A stretch of DNA of 64,000 bases from Mimachlamys varia (GCA_947623455.1 OX392538.1:26783001-26847000), one strand, 5' to 3'; shown: positions 1 to 12,515, counted from the stretch's first letter. Numbers and translations: made by a program. The notes: generated from the letters alone by a model not told the origin.

Positions 1-130
1 ATCAGGAAACTTCCAAATGACGTGTATGTTCGATAGACCGACACACTAATGAAGGGTTTTACGAAACAAATTTATAGAACTGCTTCGCAGAAACGTCCAC
101 AGTGACCTAAGAACTTGTTGAAGCTATATG
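1..130 (+). repeat. Promoter-like dispersed block, copy 1 (truncated by window start)
   Basis: The block contains ggaaacttccaaatgacgtg, followed by text resembling that at 10140-10290 and 33655-33790, for example the stretch around 'gacacactaatgaagggtttt' and 'agtgacctaagaac'. In the other copies a TATA-like run follows; here it is replaced. No gene is visible downstream. Confidence 0.5.
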
Positions 131-599
131 TGTACCTAAGCTTTATAAAAATCCTCATGTTTTCACTAAGTATGGTATGTACTGATTTCCATCTCAAAAA
201 TCGATGTACTTTATTAGAGTCGTTTGGTTTATATGGTATTATGTGTATTATTTTTAGGGGGAGGGGGGGGGGCTGTGAGTGTGGGACACGTTGACCTATG
301 GTCTCTGTAATTATCACAGCAATTTTAATGTCATACCAAATAATTGAAATGAGATTTACTTTTTGGTTTTTTGGCTAATTAATGGTTGTGTCTAAAGATG
401 TCAGATAACGGAATATATAAACAAAATTGACCGCTATTTGACCGTTATAATGAGCCACAAGATTCTTTATTAAGAAACGAAAGAAAATAAGGTTGTGCAA
501 ACAGTATTGATATTGTGAAAATTTGATAAAATGTTCAAAACCAATGTGGCCATTAGTCTGGGACAAATCATGGACCGAATTTAACCTACATCCTTTCAT

Positions 600-1746
600 T
601 ATACAATTTCATACCGATTACAGATCAATAGCTCTATCCCATAAGTAAATGAGTAAAAACAAAAGTATGATGGAAGCACGAAATTATTGAATGCCGAAGT
701 GGCCAGGGGCACCAACAGGACTCATTGAGGCCAAGAGGAACTCTAGTTATTGCATTTGAAGCTATGTTCGGACCAGTGTGTTTATGTAAGGTAACAGTGA
801 CCGTTATGTTTGACCTTCACACCTGAAGAGCTATCCAAAGCAAATGGTTTAAGTGAGAGACCACTTTATGATGTTTGAGTTTGATATCCAAAGAAAACGT
901 ATCCTTGGACATTACTTCATAATTACACAGACCTTCATCATCTTGGACCTTCACAACTGAGGAACAATCTCAAGCCAAGAACTAAATAGGAGTACGAAAG
1001 AACGGTATGAAGTTTGAGCTTTACAAGCCAAAGGGAATCAGGGGAAACGTTTGTTTGGACGACGCAAGCGACGACTGACGACACCGGATAAATACATGTC
1101 GTATTTCCCCGTGATACGCAAATTGTGTCTACTTGGCTTATACATGATATAAATGAAATTCAATTAAAAGCAATTATTCTGTTAACATTTACTCACATTT
1201 CCCCAAAGGGCCCCATTCCTTCTTTTAAATTGTCTTGCTTTGAATTTGGTTTTTAAATTGACGTCTTTGTTTCATAATTGATCATAACAAATATTTACCG
1301 AGTGTATATGTCCAGACATAGTCTTATAAACGTATACACAGGATTTCGTCTGACGTAGTTTAAAAATATTGATAGCCAAATCACTTGATATTTTATGACC
1401 GAACGTGTTCCAATTTTTAATCTGTATTTTTCATTTTCAATTAAATATCAGTACAAGAAAAACTAGAAGCAAGCATTTGACGATCTGTGAAATCAAAATA
1501 ATTCTATAATGAATATTTTCATACGATATGATCGAAATCATTTGAATCGTTGGGTGTTTTTTTGATAACGGAGAGTCAGTTTATCATGAAGCTTTTATCA
1601 AAACTGTATAACTTCATGTGTCACGTTATTATTGTTATTTATTCAATTAAATGACATTTGTGTTTTCCATATTTTTTAGAGGCAAGTACAGGTAAAAACA
1701 TGTTAACAAGATATTGCCAAACTTATATATATTACATGACCTTTCA
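600..1746. other. No gene seen
   Basis: This stretch is AT-rich and non-coding in all frames. A short GC-richer run of GAC-type triplets near 1056-1090 resembles the GAC/CGG-rich run that ends the repeat element at 31.3 kb. It may be the tail of another decayed element, but I could not define its ends. Confidence 0.4.
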
Positions 1747-2140
1747 TATTGGGGTAAATACGTGGACGACACTTTTGGTATTTATTCTATCATGATGGCA
1801 GATGAAATCACAGATTATCTAAACAACTGCTACTCAATTTACCATCGAAGGAATAAAAGATACTGCCATGCTGGTTGTAGGCAGTAGTATAAGGTTATTT
1901 GACGATGGATTAATAAACAGTTTGGTGTTTTGCAAACCAACTCACAACGACCAATGCCTCCAGTTCGACAGAAAACAAACTTATTGTTCTAGGGGTCATA
2001 CGTACACAAACGTGTAGCGCCAACTCGATCTCCTCTACTGAAGAAGCCAGAATTGAGGAGGAGAGCCACCTCAAACACCTTTGGCAATACCAGTGCGCCC
2101 CTACCCGAAATTTCGACCAAAAATGTTAAACCAGTATGGG
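1747..2140 (+). pseudogene. Penelope-like element reverse transcriptase remnant
   Basis: Translation from 1747 reads YWGKYVDDTFGIYS, the catalytic YVDD core (motif C) of a Penelope-type RT. After a frameshift near 1840-1890, frame 2 reads LVFCKPTHNDQCLQFDR, matching the conserved 'RKPTHTDQYL' block of that family. From 1995 frame 3 reads VIRTQTCSANSIS and EESHLKHLWQYQC, the region that follows it. The three pieces are in family order but in three frames with short deletions, and a stop at about 2137 ends the match. No GIY-YIG endonuclease domain is visible. The copy is dead and 5'-truncated. Confidence 0.8.
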
Positions 2141-2189
2141 GCCGCCAACGAGCCAAAGGCAATGTCACATGTCTCATGTAAGTGTTTAA

Positions 2190-2804
2190 ATGTTATATTT
2201 AAAACAATATGCTCAATTTGCATCTGAAAATTATGGCAAAATTTAGATGTCCGTAGTTTGTTGAACTTTTTTCCCGTGATTTAAAAAAACACCAATTCTG
2301 TGGCCATTTTGAAAATGCATGTAACTGCATTTTTTGCACTTTGCGATTCCGCCATTTTTAATTATAGCAAGTTCATTTTTGCTGTACAACTTAATAATGT
2401 TCAATATTATGCAACAAAGTGGATGATTAAACAATGTTGGTATTCCTTTCATTTAGTGTTACTGGTTCACTCTTTTTTTATTTTTGACCCCAAAATTGTG
2501 AAATATAACACAATAGTAATGGGACAAAAACGAAGCACACTTATCCCCTATTTATATGACGGTTTTAGAAATAGAAACCTATTTTCTTTGGTTCCGCAAA
2601 ATATTTTAAAAGTTTAATAGCAGAACATCTAATTTCAAGCGTTAATTCTGCAACAAAATGGTGAAAAATTGAGAATTCTCACATCAAAAAATTATAGGTA
2701 GTGGTAACTCCAATTACTTTCCTCAGTTTAAATATTAAGTAAGAGAAATTCCTCTTCCATAAATTCAAAGAGCACTTGTTTAATGCAGGAAAAATACATT
2801 CTAA
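2190..2804. mobile_element. Diverged relative of the 1009-bp TTAA element
   Basis: Text from about 2215 to 2690 aligns with 4800-5330. Shared features include 'gcatctgaaaa', 'gatgtc', 'gaacttttttc', 'ggccattttg', 'gcaagttcatttttgctgtacaactt', 'gggacaaaaa' and 'gtgaaaaat'. It is clearly older than the two copies further right and its termini are not recognisable. It directly precedes the first satellite array. The 105-aa plus-strand reading frame inside it has no family features. Confidence 0.6.
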
Positions 2805-4726
2805 AGTGAGGAGACTGAAAGACCTATCCACAAACATATACCAGAAACACCACCGGGACGCCTCTTAAGTGGGGAGACTGAAAGACCTATCCACAAACAT
2901 GTACCAGAAACACCACCGAGACCCCTTTTAGGTGGGGAGACTGAAACACCTTTCCACAAACATAGACGCCTTTAAGTGGGGAGACTTAAAGACCTATCTA
3001 CAAACACGTACCAGAAGCACCACCGAGACGCCTTTAAGTGGGGAGACTGGAATACCTATCCTCAAACATGTACCAGAAACACCACCGAGACGCCTCTTCA
3101 ATGGAGAGACTGAAACACCTATCCACAAACATGTACAAGAAACACCACCGAGACGCCTCTTAAGTGGGGAGACTGAAAGACCTATCCACAAACATGTATC
3201 AGAAACACCACCGAGACGCATTTAAGTGGGGAGACTGGAATACCTATCCACAAACATGTATCAGAAACACCACCGAGACGCCTCTTAAGTGGGGAGACTG
3301 AAAGACCTATCCACAAACATGTATCAGAAACACCAATGAGACGCCTTTAAGTGGGGAGACTGGAATACCTATCCACAAACACGTGTCAGAAACACCACCG
3401 AGACGTCTTTAAGTGGGGAGACTGAAAGACCTATCCACAAACATGTACCAGACACACCACCGAGACACCTCTTATGTTGGGAGACTGAAAGACCTATCCA
3501 CAAACAGGTGTCAGAAACACCACCGAGACGCCTTTCAGTTGGAGGACTGAAAGACCTATCCACAAACAGGTGTCAGAAACACCACCGAGACGCCTTAAAG
3601 TTGGAAGACTGAAAGACCTTTCCACAAACATGTATCAGACACACCACCGAGACGCCTCTTAAGTGGGGAGACTGAAAGACCTATCCATAAACAGGTGTCA
3701 GAAACACCACCGAGACGCGTTTAAGTTGGAAGACTGAAAGACCTATCCACAAACAGGTGTCAGAAACACCACCAAGACGCGTTTAAGTTGGAAGACTGAA
3801 AGACCTTTCCACAAACAGTTGTCAGAATCACCACCAAGACGCGTTTAAGTTGGAAGACTGAAAGACCTTTCCACAAACATGTATCATAAACACCACCGCG
3901 ACGCCTTTTAAGTGTTGAGACTGAAAAACTTATCTACAAAAATGTATCATGAATACCACCGAGACGCCTGTTAAGTGGGGGACTGAAAGACTTATCCACA
4001 AACAGGTGTCGGAACTACCACCGCGACGCCTGTTAAGTGGGGGGACTGAAAGACCTTTCCACAAACCTGTACCAGTATCACCATCGAGACACCACTTAAG
4101 TGGGGAGACTGAAAGACCTATCCACAAACAGGTGTCAGAAAAACCACCGAGACGCCTCTTAAGTGGGGAGACTGAAACATCTATCCACAAACAGTTGTCA
4201 TAAACACCACCGAGACGCCTCTTACGCGGGTAGACTGAAAAACCTATCCACAAACAGGTGTCAGAAAAACCACCGAGACGCCTCTTAAGTGGGGAGACTG
4301 AAACATCTATCCACAAACAGTTGTCATAAACACCACCGAGACGCCTCTTACGCGGGTAAACTGAAAGACCTATCCACAAACATGTACCAGACACACCACC
4401 GAGACGCCTCTTAAGTGGGGAGACTGAAAGACCTATCCACAAACAAGTGTCAGAAACACCACCGAGACGCGTTTAAGTTAGAAGACTGAAAGACCTTTCC
4501 ACAAACAGGTGTCAGAAACACCACCAAAACGCGTTTAAGTTGGAAGACTGAAAGACCTATCCACAAACAGGTGTCAGTAACACAACCGAGACGCGTTTAA
4601 GTTGGAAGACTGAAAGACCTTTCCACAAACATGTACCAGGAACACCACCGAGACGCCTGTTAGTTGGGGAGACTGAAACACCTATCCACAAACAGGTGTC
4701 AGAAACACCACCGAGACGCCTCTTAA
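2805..4726. repeat. 63-bp satellite, array 1
   Basis: About 30 head-to-tail units of the type 'gtggggagactgaaagacc / tatccacaaacatgtacc / agaaacaccaccgagacgc / ctcttaa', mostly 63 bp with 61-62 bp variants. Because 63 is 21 codons, both strands stay open for long runs, giving repetitive 21-residue translations (minus: RRLGGVSDTCLWIGLSVSPL; plus: SGETERPIHKHVSETPPRR). Length variants break every frame, and no splice or start signal accompanies them, so I treat them as satellite. Variant types alternate (for example 'cgcgggtagactg' and 'gtggggagactg' units near 4150-4400), giving 126-bp higher-order units. Confidence 0.9.
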
Positions 4727-5735
4727 GGATCTGCTCTTGTGAGGTTTCAATCACGTTCAAATCTCGTTTTGATCTCACGTGAGATATGTTTGTAATATCT
4801 AACAATGCATTATCAATTTTGATAGCAAATATGCATCTGAAAAATGTAGCAAAAAATCAGATGTCTGTTGTTTGTAGAACTTTTTTCAAAAGAATTTTAA
4901 AAAATGGGAATAATGGCGGCCATTTTGAAAAAAAATATTTCTATGTATGTCTTGCCCTTCACGAATGGCTAATATTTTATGTTTTTTTAGCTTGATTTTT
5001 TATTTAAAATCGTCAGTGTGTCGCCATTTTTCATCATAGCAAGTCTATTTTTGCTGTACAACTTCTGTATGTTCATTATAAAGCAAATATTATGCAACAA
5101 AGATATTTTGTTTATATTTTTGCGATTTTTTACAGATGTTTAGTGTCACTGAAGCTATTTTGAATTTTGACTCAAGAATAGTGAAAAAAGCACATTTGAA
5201 AATGGGACAAAAAAACAAGCACGCTACCCCCAGAATTGATGACTGCTTTAGAATGAGAAACCCATTCCTTTTAATCTGGAAAAAAATCTAAAAAAGTTTG
5301 TCGCTAGAATTTTTTTATAAGGTACTAAATCTGCAAAATATGATGAAAAATGGAGTATTTTCTCATTGAAAAAAAGGGGTAGGGGTAGCTAAAATTAATT
5401 TTTTTGAGAAAAAAAATAATTTGAAGACCTTTTACTTCCATAATTAATAAGAAAATACTACTTTTGTCAATTCTGCAAACATTCATACATATCAGATCAC
5501 ACTTCTGGAAGATATTGAATGAAATGGTCCTGCGATTGGCCAAAACAGCATTTTTCACATAAATCACATGTTTTGTTCATTTTGGTATCTTTGACCGAGC
5601 ATAGTAAAAAAACGAGTTCACTACCATATATTTCTTTTTGCATTTTTTGCTTTGCAATGAACTCCCTTTTTCAAAAAAATACATCAGAAAAAAGTTAGTC
5701 GCCAGAAAATTATGACTTTTCACAAGAGAAGATCC
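4727..5735. mobile_element. piggyBac-like non-autonomous element, copy A (1009 bp)
   Basis: It interrupts the satellite at TTAA. The left end is TTAA|GGATCTGCTCTTGTGA and the right end is the inverted TCACAAGAGAAGATCC|TTAA, giving inverted repeats that match at 15 of 16 positions. TTAA target duplication is the hallmark of the piggyBac superfamily. The interior is AT-rich with no transposase; the longest reading frames are about 80 codons and without family motifs. The satellite resumes in phase on both sides. Confidence 0.8.
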
Positions 5736-6991
5736 TTAAGTGGGGAGACTGAAAGACCCATCCAAAAACATTTACCAGAAACACCACTGAGACGCCTTTT
5801 AAGCGGGGAGACTGAAACACTTTTCCACAAACATGTATCAGAAACACCACTGAGACGCCTTTTAAGTGGGGAGACTGAAAGACCTATCCACAAACATGTA
5901 CCTGAAACACCACCTAGACGCCTTTAAGTGGGGAGACTGAAAGACCTATCCATAAACAGGTGTCAGAAACACCACCGAGACGCGTTTAAGTTGGAAGACT
6001 GAAAGACCTATCCACAAACAGGTGTCAGAAACACCACCAAGACGCGTTTAAGTTGGAAGACTGAAAGACCTTTCCACAAACAGTTGTCAGAATCACCACC
6101 AAGACGCGTTTAAGTTGGAAGACTGAAAGACCTTTCCACAAACATGTATCATAAACACCACCGCGACGCCTTTTAAGTGTTGAGACTGAAAAACTTATCT
6201 ACAAAAATGTATCATGAATACCACCGAGACGCCTGTTAAGTGGGGGACTGAAAGACTTATCCACAAACAGGTGTCGGAACTACCACCGCGACGCCTGTTA
6301 AGTGGGGGGACTGAAAGACCTTTCCACAAACCTGTACCAGTATCACCATCGAGACACCACTTAAGTGGGGAGACTGAAAGACCTATCCACAAACAGGTGT
6401 CAGAAAAACCACCGAGACGCCTCTTAAGTGGGGAGACTGAAACATCTATCCACAAACAGTTGTCATAAACACCACCGAGACGCCTCTTACGCGGGTAGAC
6501 TGAAAAACCTATCCACAAACAGGTGTCAGAAAAACCACCGAGACGCCTCTTAAGTGGGGAGACTGAAACATCTATCCACAAACAGTTGTCATAAACACCA
6601 CCGAGACGCCTCTTACGCGGGTAAACTGAAAGACCTATCCACAAACATGTACCAGACACACCACCGAGACGCCTCTTAAGTGGGGAGACTGAAAGACCTA
6701 TCCACAAACAAGTGTCAGAAACACCACCGAGACGCGTTTAAGTTAGAAGACTGAAAGACCTTTCCACAAACAGGTGTCAGAAACACCACCAAAACGCGTT
6801 TAAGTTGGAAGACTGAAAGACCTATCCACAAACAGGTGTCAGTAACACAACCGAGACGCGTTTAAGTTGGAAGACTGAAAGACCTTTCCACAAACATGTA
6901 CCAGGAACACCACCGAGACGCCTGTTAGTTGGGGAGACTGAAACACCTATCCACAAACAGGTGTCAGAAACACCACCGAGACGCCTCTTAA
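5736..6991. repeat. 63-bp satellite, array 2
   Basis: Same unit as array 1. From 5926 to 6991 the text is a near-exact copy of 3661-4726. The first units (5736-5925) carry 'ccactgagacgcc' variants. Confidence 0.9.
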
Positions 6992-8000
6992 GGATCTGCT
7001 CTTGTGAGGTTTCAATCACGTTCAAATCTCGTTTTGATCTCACGTGAGATATGTTTGTAATATCTAACAATGCATTATCAATTTTGATAGCAAATATGCA
7101 TCTGAAAAATGTAGCAAAAAATCAGATGTCTGTTGTTTGTAGAACTTTTTTCAAAAGAATTTTAAAAAATGGGAATAATGGCGGCCATTTTGAAAAAAAA
7201 TATTTCTATGTATGTCTTGCCCTTCACGAATGGCTAATATTTTATGTTTTTTTAGCTTGATTTTTTATTTAAAATCGTCAGTGTGTCGCCATTTTTCATC
7301 ATAGCAAGTCTATTTTTGCTGTACAACTTCTGTATGTTCATTATAAAGCAAATATTATGCAACAAAGATATTTTGTTTATATTTTTGCGATTTTTTACAG
7401 ATATTTAGTGTCACTGAAGCTATTTTGAATTTTGACTCAAGAATAGTGAAAAAAGCACATTTGAAAATGGGACAAAAAAACAAGCACGCTACCCCCAGAA
7501 TTGATGACTGCTTTAGAATGAGAAACCCATTCCTTTTAATCTGGAAAAAAATCTAAAAAAGTTTGTCGCTAGAATTTTTTTATAAGGTACTAAATCTGCA
7601 AAATATGATGAAAAATGGAGTATTTTCTCATTGAAAAAAAGGGGTAGGGGTAGCTAAAATTAATTTTTTTGAGAAAAAAAATAATTTGAAGACCTTTTAC
7701 TTCCATAATTAATAAGAAAATACTACTTTTGTCAATTCTGCAAACATTCATACATATCAGATCACACTTCTGGAAGATATTGAATGAAATGGTCCTGCGA
7801 TTGGCCAAAACAGCATTTTTCACATAAATCACATGTTTTGTTCATTTTGGTATCTTTGACCGAGCATAGTAAAAAAACGAGTTCACTACAATATATTTCT
7901 TTTTGCATTTTTTGCTTTGCAATGAACTCCCTTTTTCAAAAAAATACATCAGAAAAAAGTTAGTCGCCAGAAAATTATGACTTTTCACAAGAGAAGATCC
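6992..8000. mobile_element. piggyBac-like non-autonomous element, copy B
   Basis: An exact-offset (+2265) copy of 4727-5735, with the same TTAA-flanked inverted ends. I saw only two substitutions between copies (5121 g vs 7386 a region, and 'ctaccatat' vs 'ctacaatat' near 5620/7885). It was copied by segmental duplication rather than by a second insertion, because the flanking satellite is copied too. Confidence 0.8.
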
Positions 8001-9749
8001 TTAAGTGGGGAGACTGAAAGACCCATCCAAAAACATTTACCAGAAACACCACTGAGACGCCTTTTAAGCGGGGAGACTGAAACACTTTTCCACAAACATG
8101 TATCAGAAACACCACTGAGACGCCTTTTAAGTGGGGAGACTGAAAGACCTATCCACAAACATGTACCTGAAACACCACCTAGACGCCTTTAAGTGGGGAG
8201 ACTGAAAGACTTATCCACAAACAGGTGTCAGAAACACCACCGAGACGCCTCTTCAGTGGGGAGACTGAAAAAAACCTATCCACAAACAGGTGTCAGAAAC
8301 ACCACCGAGACGCCTCTTCAGTGGGGAGACTGAAAAGCCTACCCACAAACAGGTGTCAGAAACACCACCGAGACGTTTCTTAAGTGGGGAGACTGAATGA
8401 CAAGTCAACAAACAGGTGTCAGAAACACCACCGAGACGCCTTTTAAGTGGTGAGACTGAAAAACTTATCTACAAACATGTATCATGAAAACCACCGAGAC
8501 GCCTGTTAAGTGGGGGACTGAAAGACTTATCCACAAACAGGTGTCGGAACTACCACCGCGACGCCTGTTAAGTGGGGGGACTGAAAGACCTTTCCACAAA
8601 CCTGTACCAGTATCACCATCGAGACGCCTCTTAAGTGGGGAGACTGAAACATCTATCCACAAACAGTTGTCAAAAACACCACCGAGACGCCTCTTACGCG
8701 GGTAGACTGAAAGACCTATCCACAAACAGGTGTCAGAAAAACCACCGAGATGCCTCTTAAGTGGGGAGACTGAAACATCTATCCACAAACAGTTGTCATA
8801 AACACCACCGAGACGCCTCTTACGTGGGTAGACTGAAAGACCTATCCACAAACAGGTGTCAGAAAAACCACCGAGATGCCTCTTAAGTGGGGAGACTGAA
8901 ACATCTATCCACAAACAGTTATCATTAACACCACCGAGACGCCTCTTACGCGGGTAGACTGAAAGACCTATCCACAAACATGTGTCAGAAACACCTCCGA
9001 GACGCCACTTAAATATGGAGATTGAAAGACCTATCCACAAACAGGTGTCAGAAACACCTCCGAAAACCCTCTTAAGTGGAAAGACTGAAAAACTTATCAA
9101 CAAACTCTGAAACACCACCGAGACGCCTCTTAAGTGGGGAGACTGAAACATCTATCCACAAACAGGTGTCAGAAACACCTCCGAAACGCCTCTTAAGTGG
9201 AAAGACTGCAAAACTTATAAAGAAACTCTGAAACACCACCGAGACGCGTCTTCAGTTGGGAGACTGAAAGACCTTTCCACAAACCTGTATCAGTATCACC
9301 ATCGAGACGCCACTTAAGTGGGGAGACTGAACGACCTATCCACAAACATGTACCAGAAACACCACCGAGACGCCTTTTAAGTGGGGAGACTGAAAGATCT
9401 ATCCACAAACAGGTGTCAGAAACACCACCGAGACGCCACTTAAGTGGGGAGACTGAAAGATCTATCCACAAACATGTGTCAGAAACACCATCGAGACGCC
9501 TCTTAAGTGGGGAGACTGAAAGATCTATCCACAAACATGTACCAGAAACACCACCGAGACGCCTTTTAAGTGGGGAGACTGAAAGATCTATCCACAAACA
9601 GGTGTCAGAAACACCACCGAGACGCCTTTTAAGTGGGGAGACTGAAAGATCTATCCACAAACATGTGTCAGAAACACCACCGAGACGCCTCTTAAGTAGA
9701 AAGACTGAAAAACCTATCCACAAACAGGTGTCAGAAACACCACCGAGAT
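8001..9749. repeat. 63-bp satellite, array 3
   Basis: About 28 further units. Internal 126-bp alternations occur around 8600-8960, and a homogeneous block 9300-9720 carries 'gaaagatctatcc'. The minus strand is open for 228 and 176 codons at 8465-9151 and 9193-9723, purely from the 21-codon period. Confidence 0.9.
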
Positions 9750-10033
9750 TTTCTTGAGTAGAAATGAAAGATGAATAACTATGATCGCTTATGATTCAAG
9801 AGGCTTTTTTTCCACTATTTACATCCTTTTTTATATCAGGGACATCATGTTGTCTAAAAATGATTCATAACGGAATACTTGAATTCAGTTTGCGAATGTG
9901 GATAGTTTATCTCTAAGATATAACCCGTATTTATTGATAATATTACCTCACTATAACCATTTGAAATATTATAGTATGTCTTCTTTTGTGATTTTTGTAT
10001 GACAGTAAAATAAATATGATTACAAGTACTTAC

Positions 10034-10073
10034 CCAAAAGTCCAACTGTGGTACCAGGTGTGTCTTCGCAGTC
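10034..10073 (-). other. Orphan exon-like segment
   Basis: On the minus strand 'gtgtag' is followed by 40 nt open in all three frames (frame 1: DCEDTPGTTVGLL) and then a strong donor GGGTAAGT. No partner exon, start codon or family match was found. It could be chance. Confidence 0.25.
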
Positions 10074-10129
10074 CTACACTATGTTGTGCAATGCAGTTAA
10101 ATCCTAACAAGGGTGTATATATACATACA

Positions 10130-10262
10130 GAAACAGTGACGTAATGATCTGGAAACTTCCAAATGATTACGTGTATATTTTATATATAGCGACACACAAT
10201 AGAAGGGTTTTTTTTTTTATAAAATAACGAAACGAAACTAATTTATGAAACATGCACAGGGA
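10130..10262 (+). promoter_or_regulatory. Promoter-like dispersed block, copy 2
   Basis: In plus orientation the order is: CRE/ATF-like tgacgtaat (10138-10146), a kappaB-like palindrome ggaaacttcc (10151-10160), a second acgtg, and a TATA-like tatatatag about 20 bp later. The same order is kept at 33655-33790 and partly at 1-130. No coding sequence follows, so it is a repeated regulatory-looking block of unknown function. Confidence 0.35.
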
Positions 10263-10321
10263 CCAGAGAACCTGTTACAGAACTAAATTACTATCCAAGA
10301 TAGTGTGTTCAGTGTAATTAA

Positions 10322-10436
10322 TCATGTTTTAGGGATCTAGATCGACTTTCCGTAAAAATGACATCCCCATTAGTCATATATACGATGACTTTGTGTATCA
10401 TTTTACCGAAAGTCGATCTTAATCTCTAAAGCATGA
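10322..10436. mobile_element. Foldback/MITE-like hairpin (about 115 bp)
   Basis: Left arm 'tcatgttttagggatct..gatcgactttccgtaaaaatg' pairs with right arm 'cattttaccgaaagtcgatc..taaagcatga' at about 90 percent by eye, leaving a loop of about 35 bp. Confidence 0.7.
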
Positions 10437-10759
10437 AAAAACTCTTTGAACATCTTAGCTTAGGTCAAACAACTTCTCATGCCTTTGTGGAAACAGGGTT
10501 TATATATTGAACAAGTTTTGACGCGCTGAACGCTATGGTATTGAGATGGTATGAGCCACTTAATCATTACGCTTTTTTATTTCCCCGCCCAACAAGGTTG
10601 GTGGGGTGTGTTCATCCGGATGCGCTTTCCAAACGATATCTTTTGAATGAATAATATGATGTTTAAGGGACTTGCTTGGTAGACTTATTATCAAAACTTC
10701 TCGCTAACTTTAATCTCATATAATACAATATTTGCTTGGGCAAAAAAAACGTTTAAATA

Positions 10760-10970
10760 CGTTTGAAAAAAAAATCAGAGAATACCAAAGCGTCAACAAT
10801 ACCATAATCCGAACTCAAAATTAATTAAACAATGGGCAAAATAGGAACAAATGAAAGATTTACATGGATACCCGTGTAAAAGTACAAGGGAATAAGGACC
10901 ATGTATCCCAGAAGAGTAAGCGTCTTCTGTTTCATTGACGACACCCGGTTACTGGTTACAGTTATCGGTA
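10760..10970 (-). mobile_element. 3' tail of the YIDD-type retroelement
   Basis: Reverse complement of the tail seen after the RT remnant at 46.6-46.85 kb. Shared blocks are 'agagaataccaaagcgtcaa', 'gggcaaaatagg', 'ttacatggatacc' and 'aagagtaagcgtcttctgtt..gacgacacccg'. No RT sequence accompanies it, so it is a 5'-truncated copy. Confidence 0.7.
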
Positions 10971-11906
10971 TACATACACTTATAGACTCAGGTTCATTTA
11001 TCAGATAATGTCATTAAAAGCGGTATTCTTCAACTTTAATTTCACGGCGTACTTCCTGTGTTCACATGTTTACATGTACATGACGACAGTTCTATTAACT
11101 CTCCAAATAAAGCAATATAATCAGTTAATTAAAAAATGATTGTTCATTTCAGAATGTTGACAACTGGGAAGAACGGCATCCCAACATAATGAAACCATCG
11201 TTGTTTCAGCATAAATAGTAATATACAGTGTACAGCATTTTACAGAGCGCCATATCTATACATATAGCTAACATGTATTTAATGTAATAAGAATATACAA
11301 ACGAACCTAGTTAGTCGACGGAACTACGGGAAAACTTCGAGGTATATGATAAAAAAAGAGTTTCGGCCGGTACCGAAGCAATACTTCGAGTTAAACGAGG
11401 TCTTCGAGTTAAACAAGTTCGAGATAATGAGGTTCGACGATATATGAATGCGTGCGAATGTTTACTTATCATGTGCTAACTATAGAACTTGTACTCCATT
11501 CCGCATTATGCGTGCGACAACAAAAGCCTTGCTACAGAACCGATAGAGTTGTCTCCCTTACATTGAATACATATATATGCATGTGTACACACCAATTGCA
11601 AATTGACTCTCGTATCTTAATTCAAAACAAGTAATTTCCGTTACAAAACCAAACCTTAACCATTAAAAGAATCAGTTTATCTTAACAGCTCAATAATTAC
11701 ACAATTTGATCTTCCATGTGTCCGTTTGCTGGACCACAACATCAGCATCATTTACAATGTGTCATATATACATGTACGATCATTGAAAAGTTGATTATAT
11801 GAACATCTAAGCATTCCGTTATTTTGGGAACTTTTTAGGGGTGGAGAACACCAAAATGTGTTTCGCCCGTTTTAATATGTTCCTTCCTTGTGTATTTCAT
11901 ACGTAG

Positions 11907-12515
11907 ATATAGGCTCTAAACTCGATATATGTAGTGTATACGTGTATATTAGACTGTAACTCGAAATATGTAAAGTATACGTATGTATTAGACTGTAAAC
12001 TCGTTAAATGTTGTGTGTACGTGTATATTAGACTGTAACTCGAAATATGTAAAGTATACGTATGTTTTAGACTGTAAACTCGTTAAATGTTGTGTGTACT
12101 TGTACATTAGACTGTTAACTCGAAATATGTAGTTTATACGTGTATATTAGAGTGTAACTCGAAATATGTAAAGTATACGTATGTATTAGACTGTAAACTC
12201 GATATATGTAGTTTATACGTGTACATTAGACTGTAACTCGAAATATGTAAAGTATACGTATGTATGAGACTGTAAACTCGTTAAATGTTGTGTATACGTG
12301 TACATTAGACTGTTAACTCGAAATATGTAGTTTATACGTGTATATTAGAGTGTAACTCGAAATATGTAAAGTATACGTATGTATTAGACTGTAAACTCGT
12401 TAAATGTTGTGTGTACGTGTACATTAGACTGTTAACTCGAAATATGTAAAGTATACGTGTATATTAGACTATAACTCGATATATGTAGTTCATACGTGTA
12501 TTAGACTCTAAACTA
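11907..12515. repeat. 39/40-bp minisatellite
   Basis: About 15 units of 'tcgaaatatgtaaagtatac / gtatgtattagactgtaaac', alternating with variants 'cgttaaatgttgtgtgtac' and 'cgatatatgtagtttatac'. The variants recur in blocks, which indicates higher-order amplification. Non-coding. Confidence 0.9.

Larger units (their letters stand above)
3661..8190. repeat. 2265-bp tandem duplication of satellite plus TTAA element
   Basis: Positions 3661-5925 and 5926-8190 correspond base for base with a constant offset of 2265 and only a couple of visible differences. Both breakpoints fall inside 63-bp units, as expected for unequal crossing-over between satellite repeats. Confidence 0.9.

Noticed and set aside
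8465..9723. Long minus-strand reading frames of 228 and 176 codons
   Set aside because: They consist only of the 63-bp satellite read in a stop-free frame. Neighbouring arrays break the same frame with 61-62 bp units.
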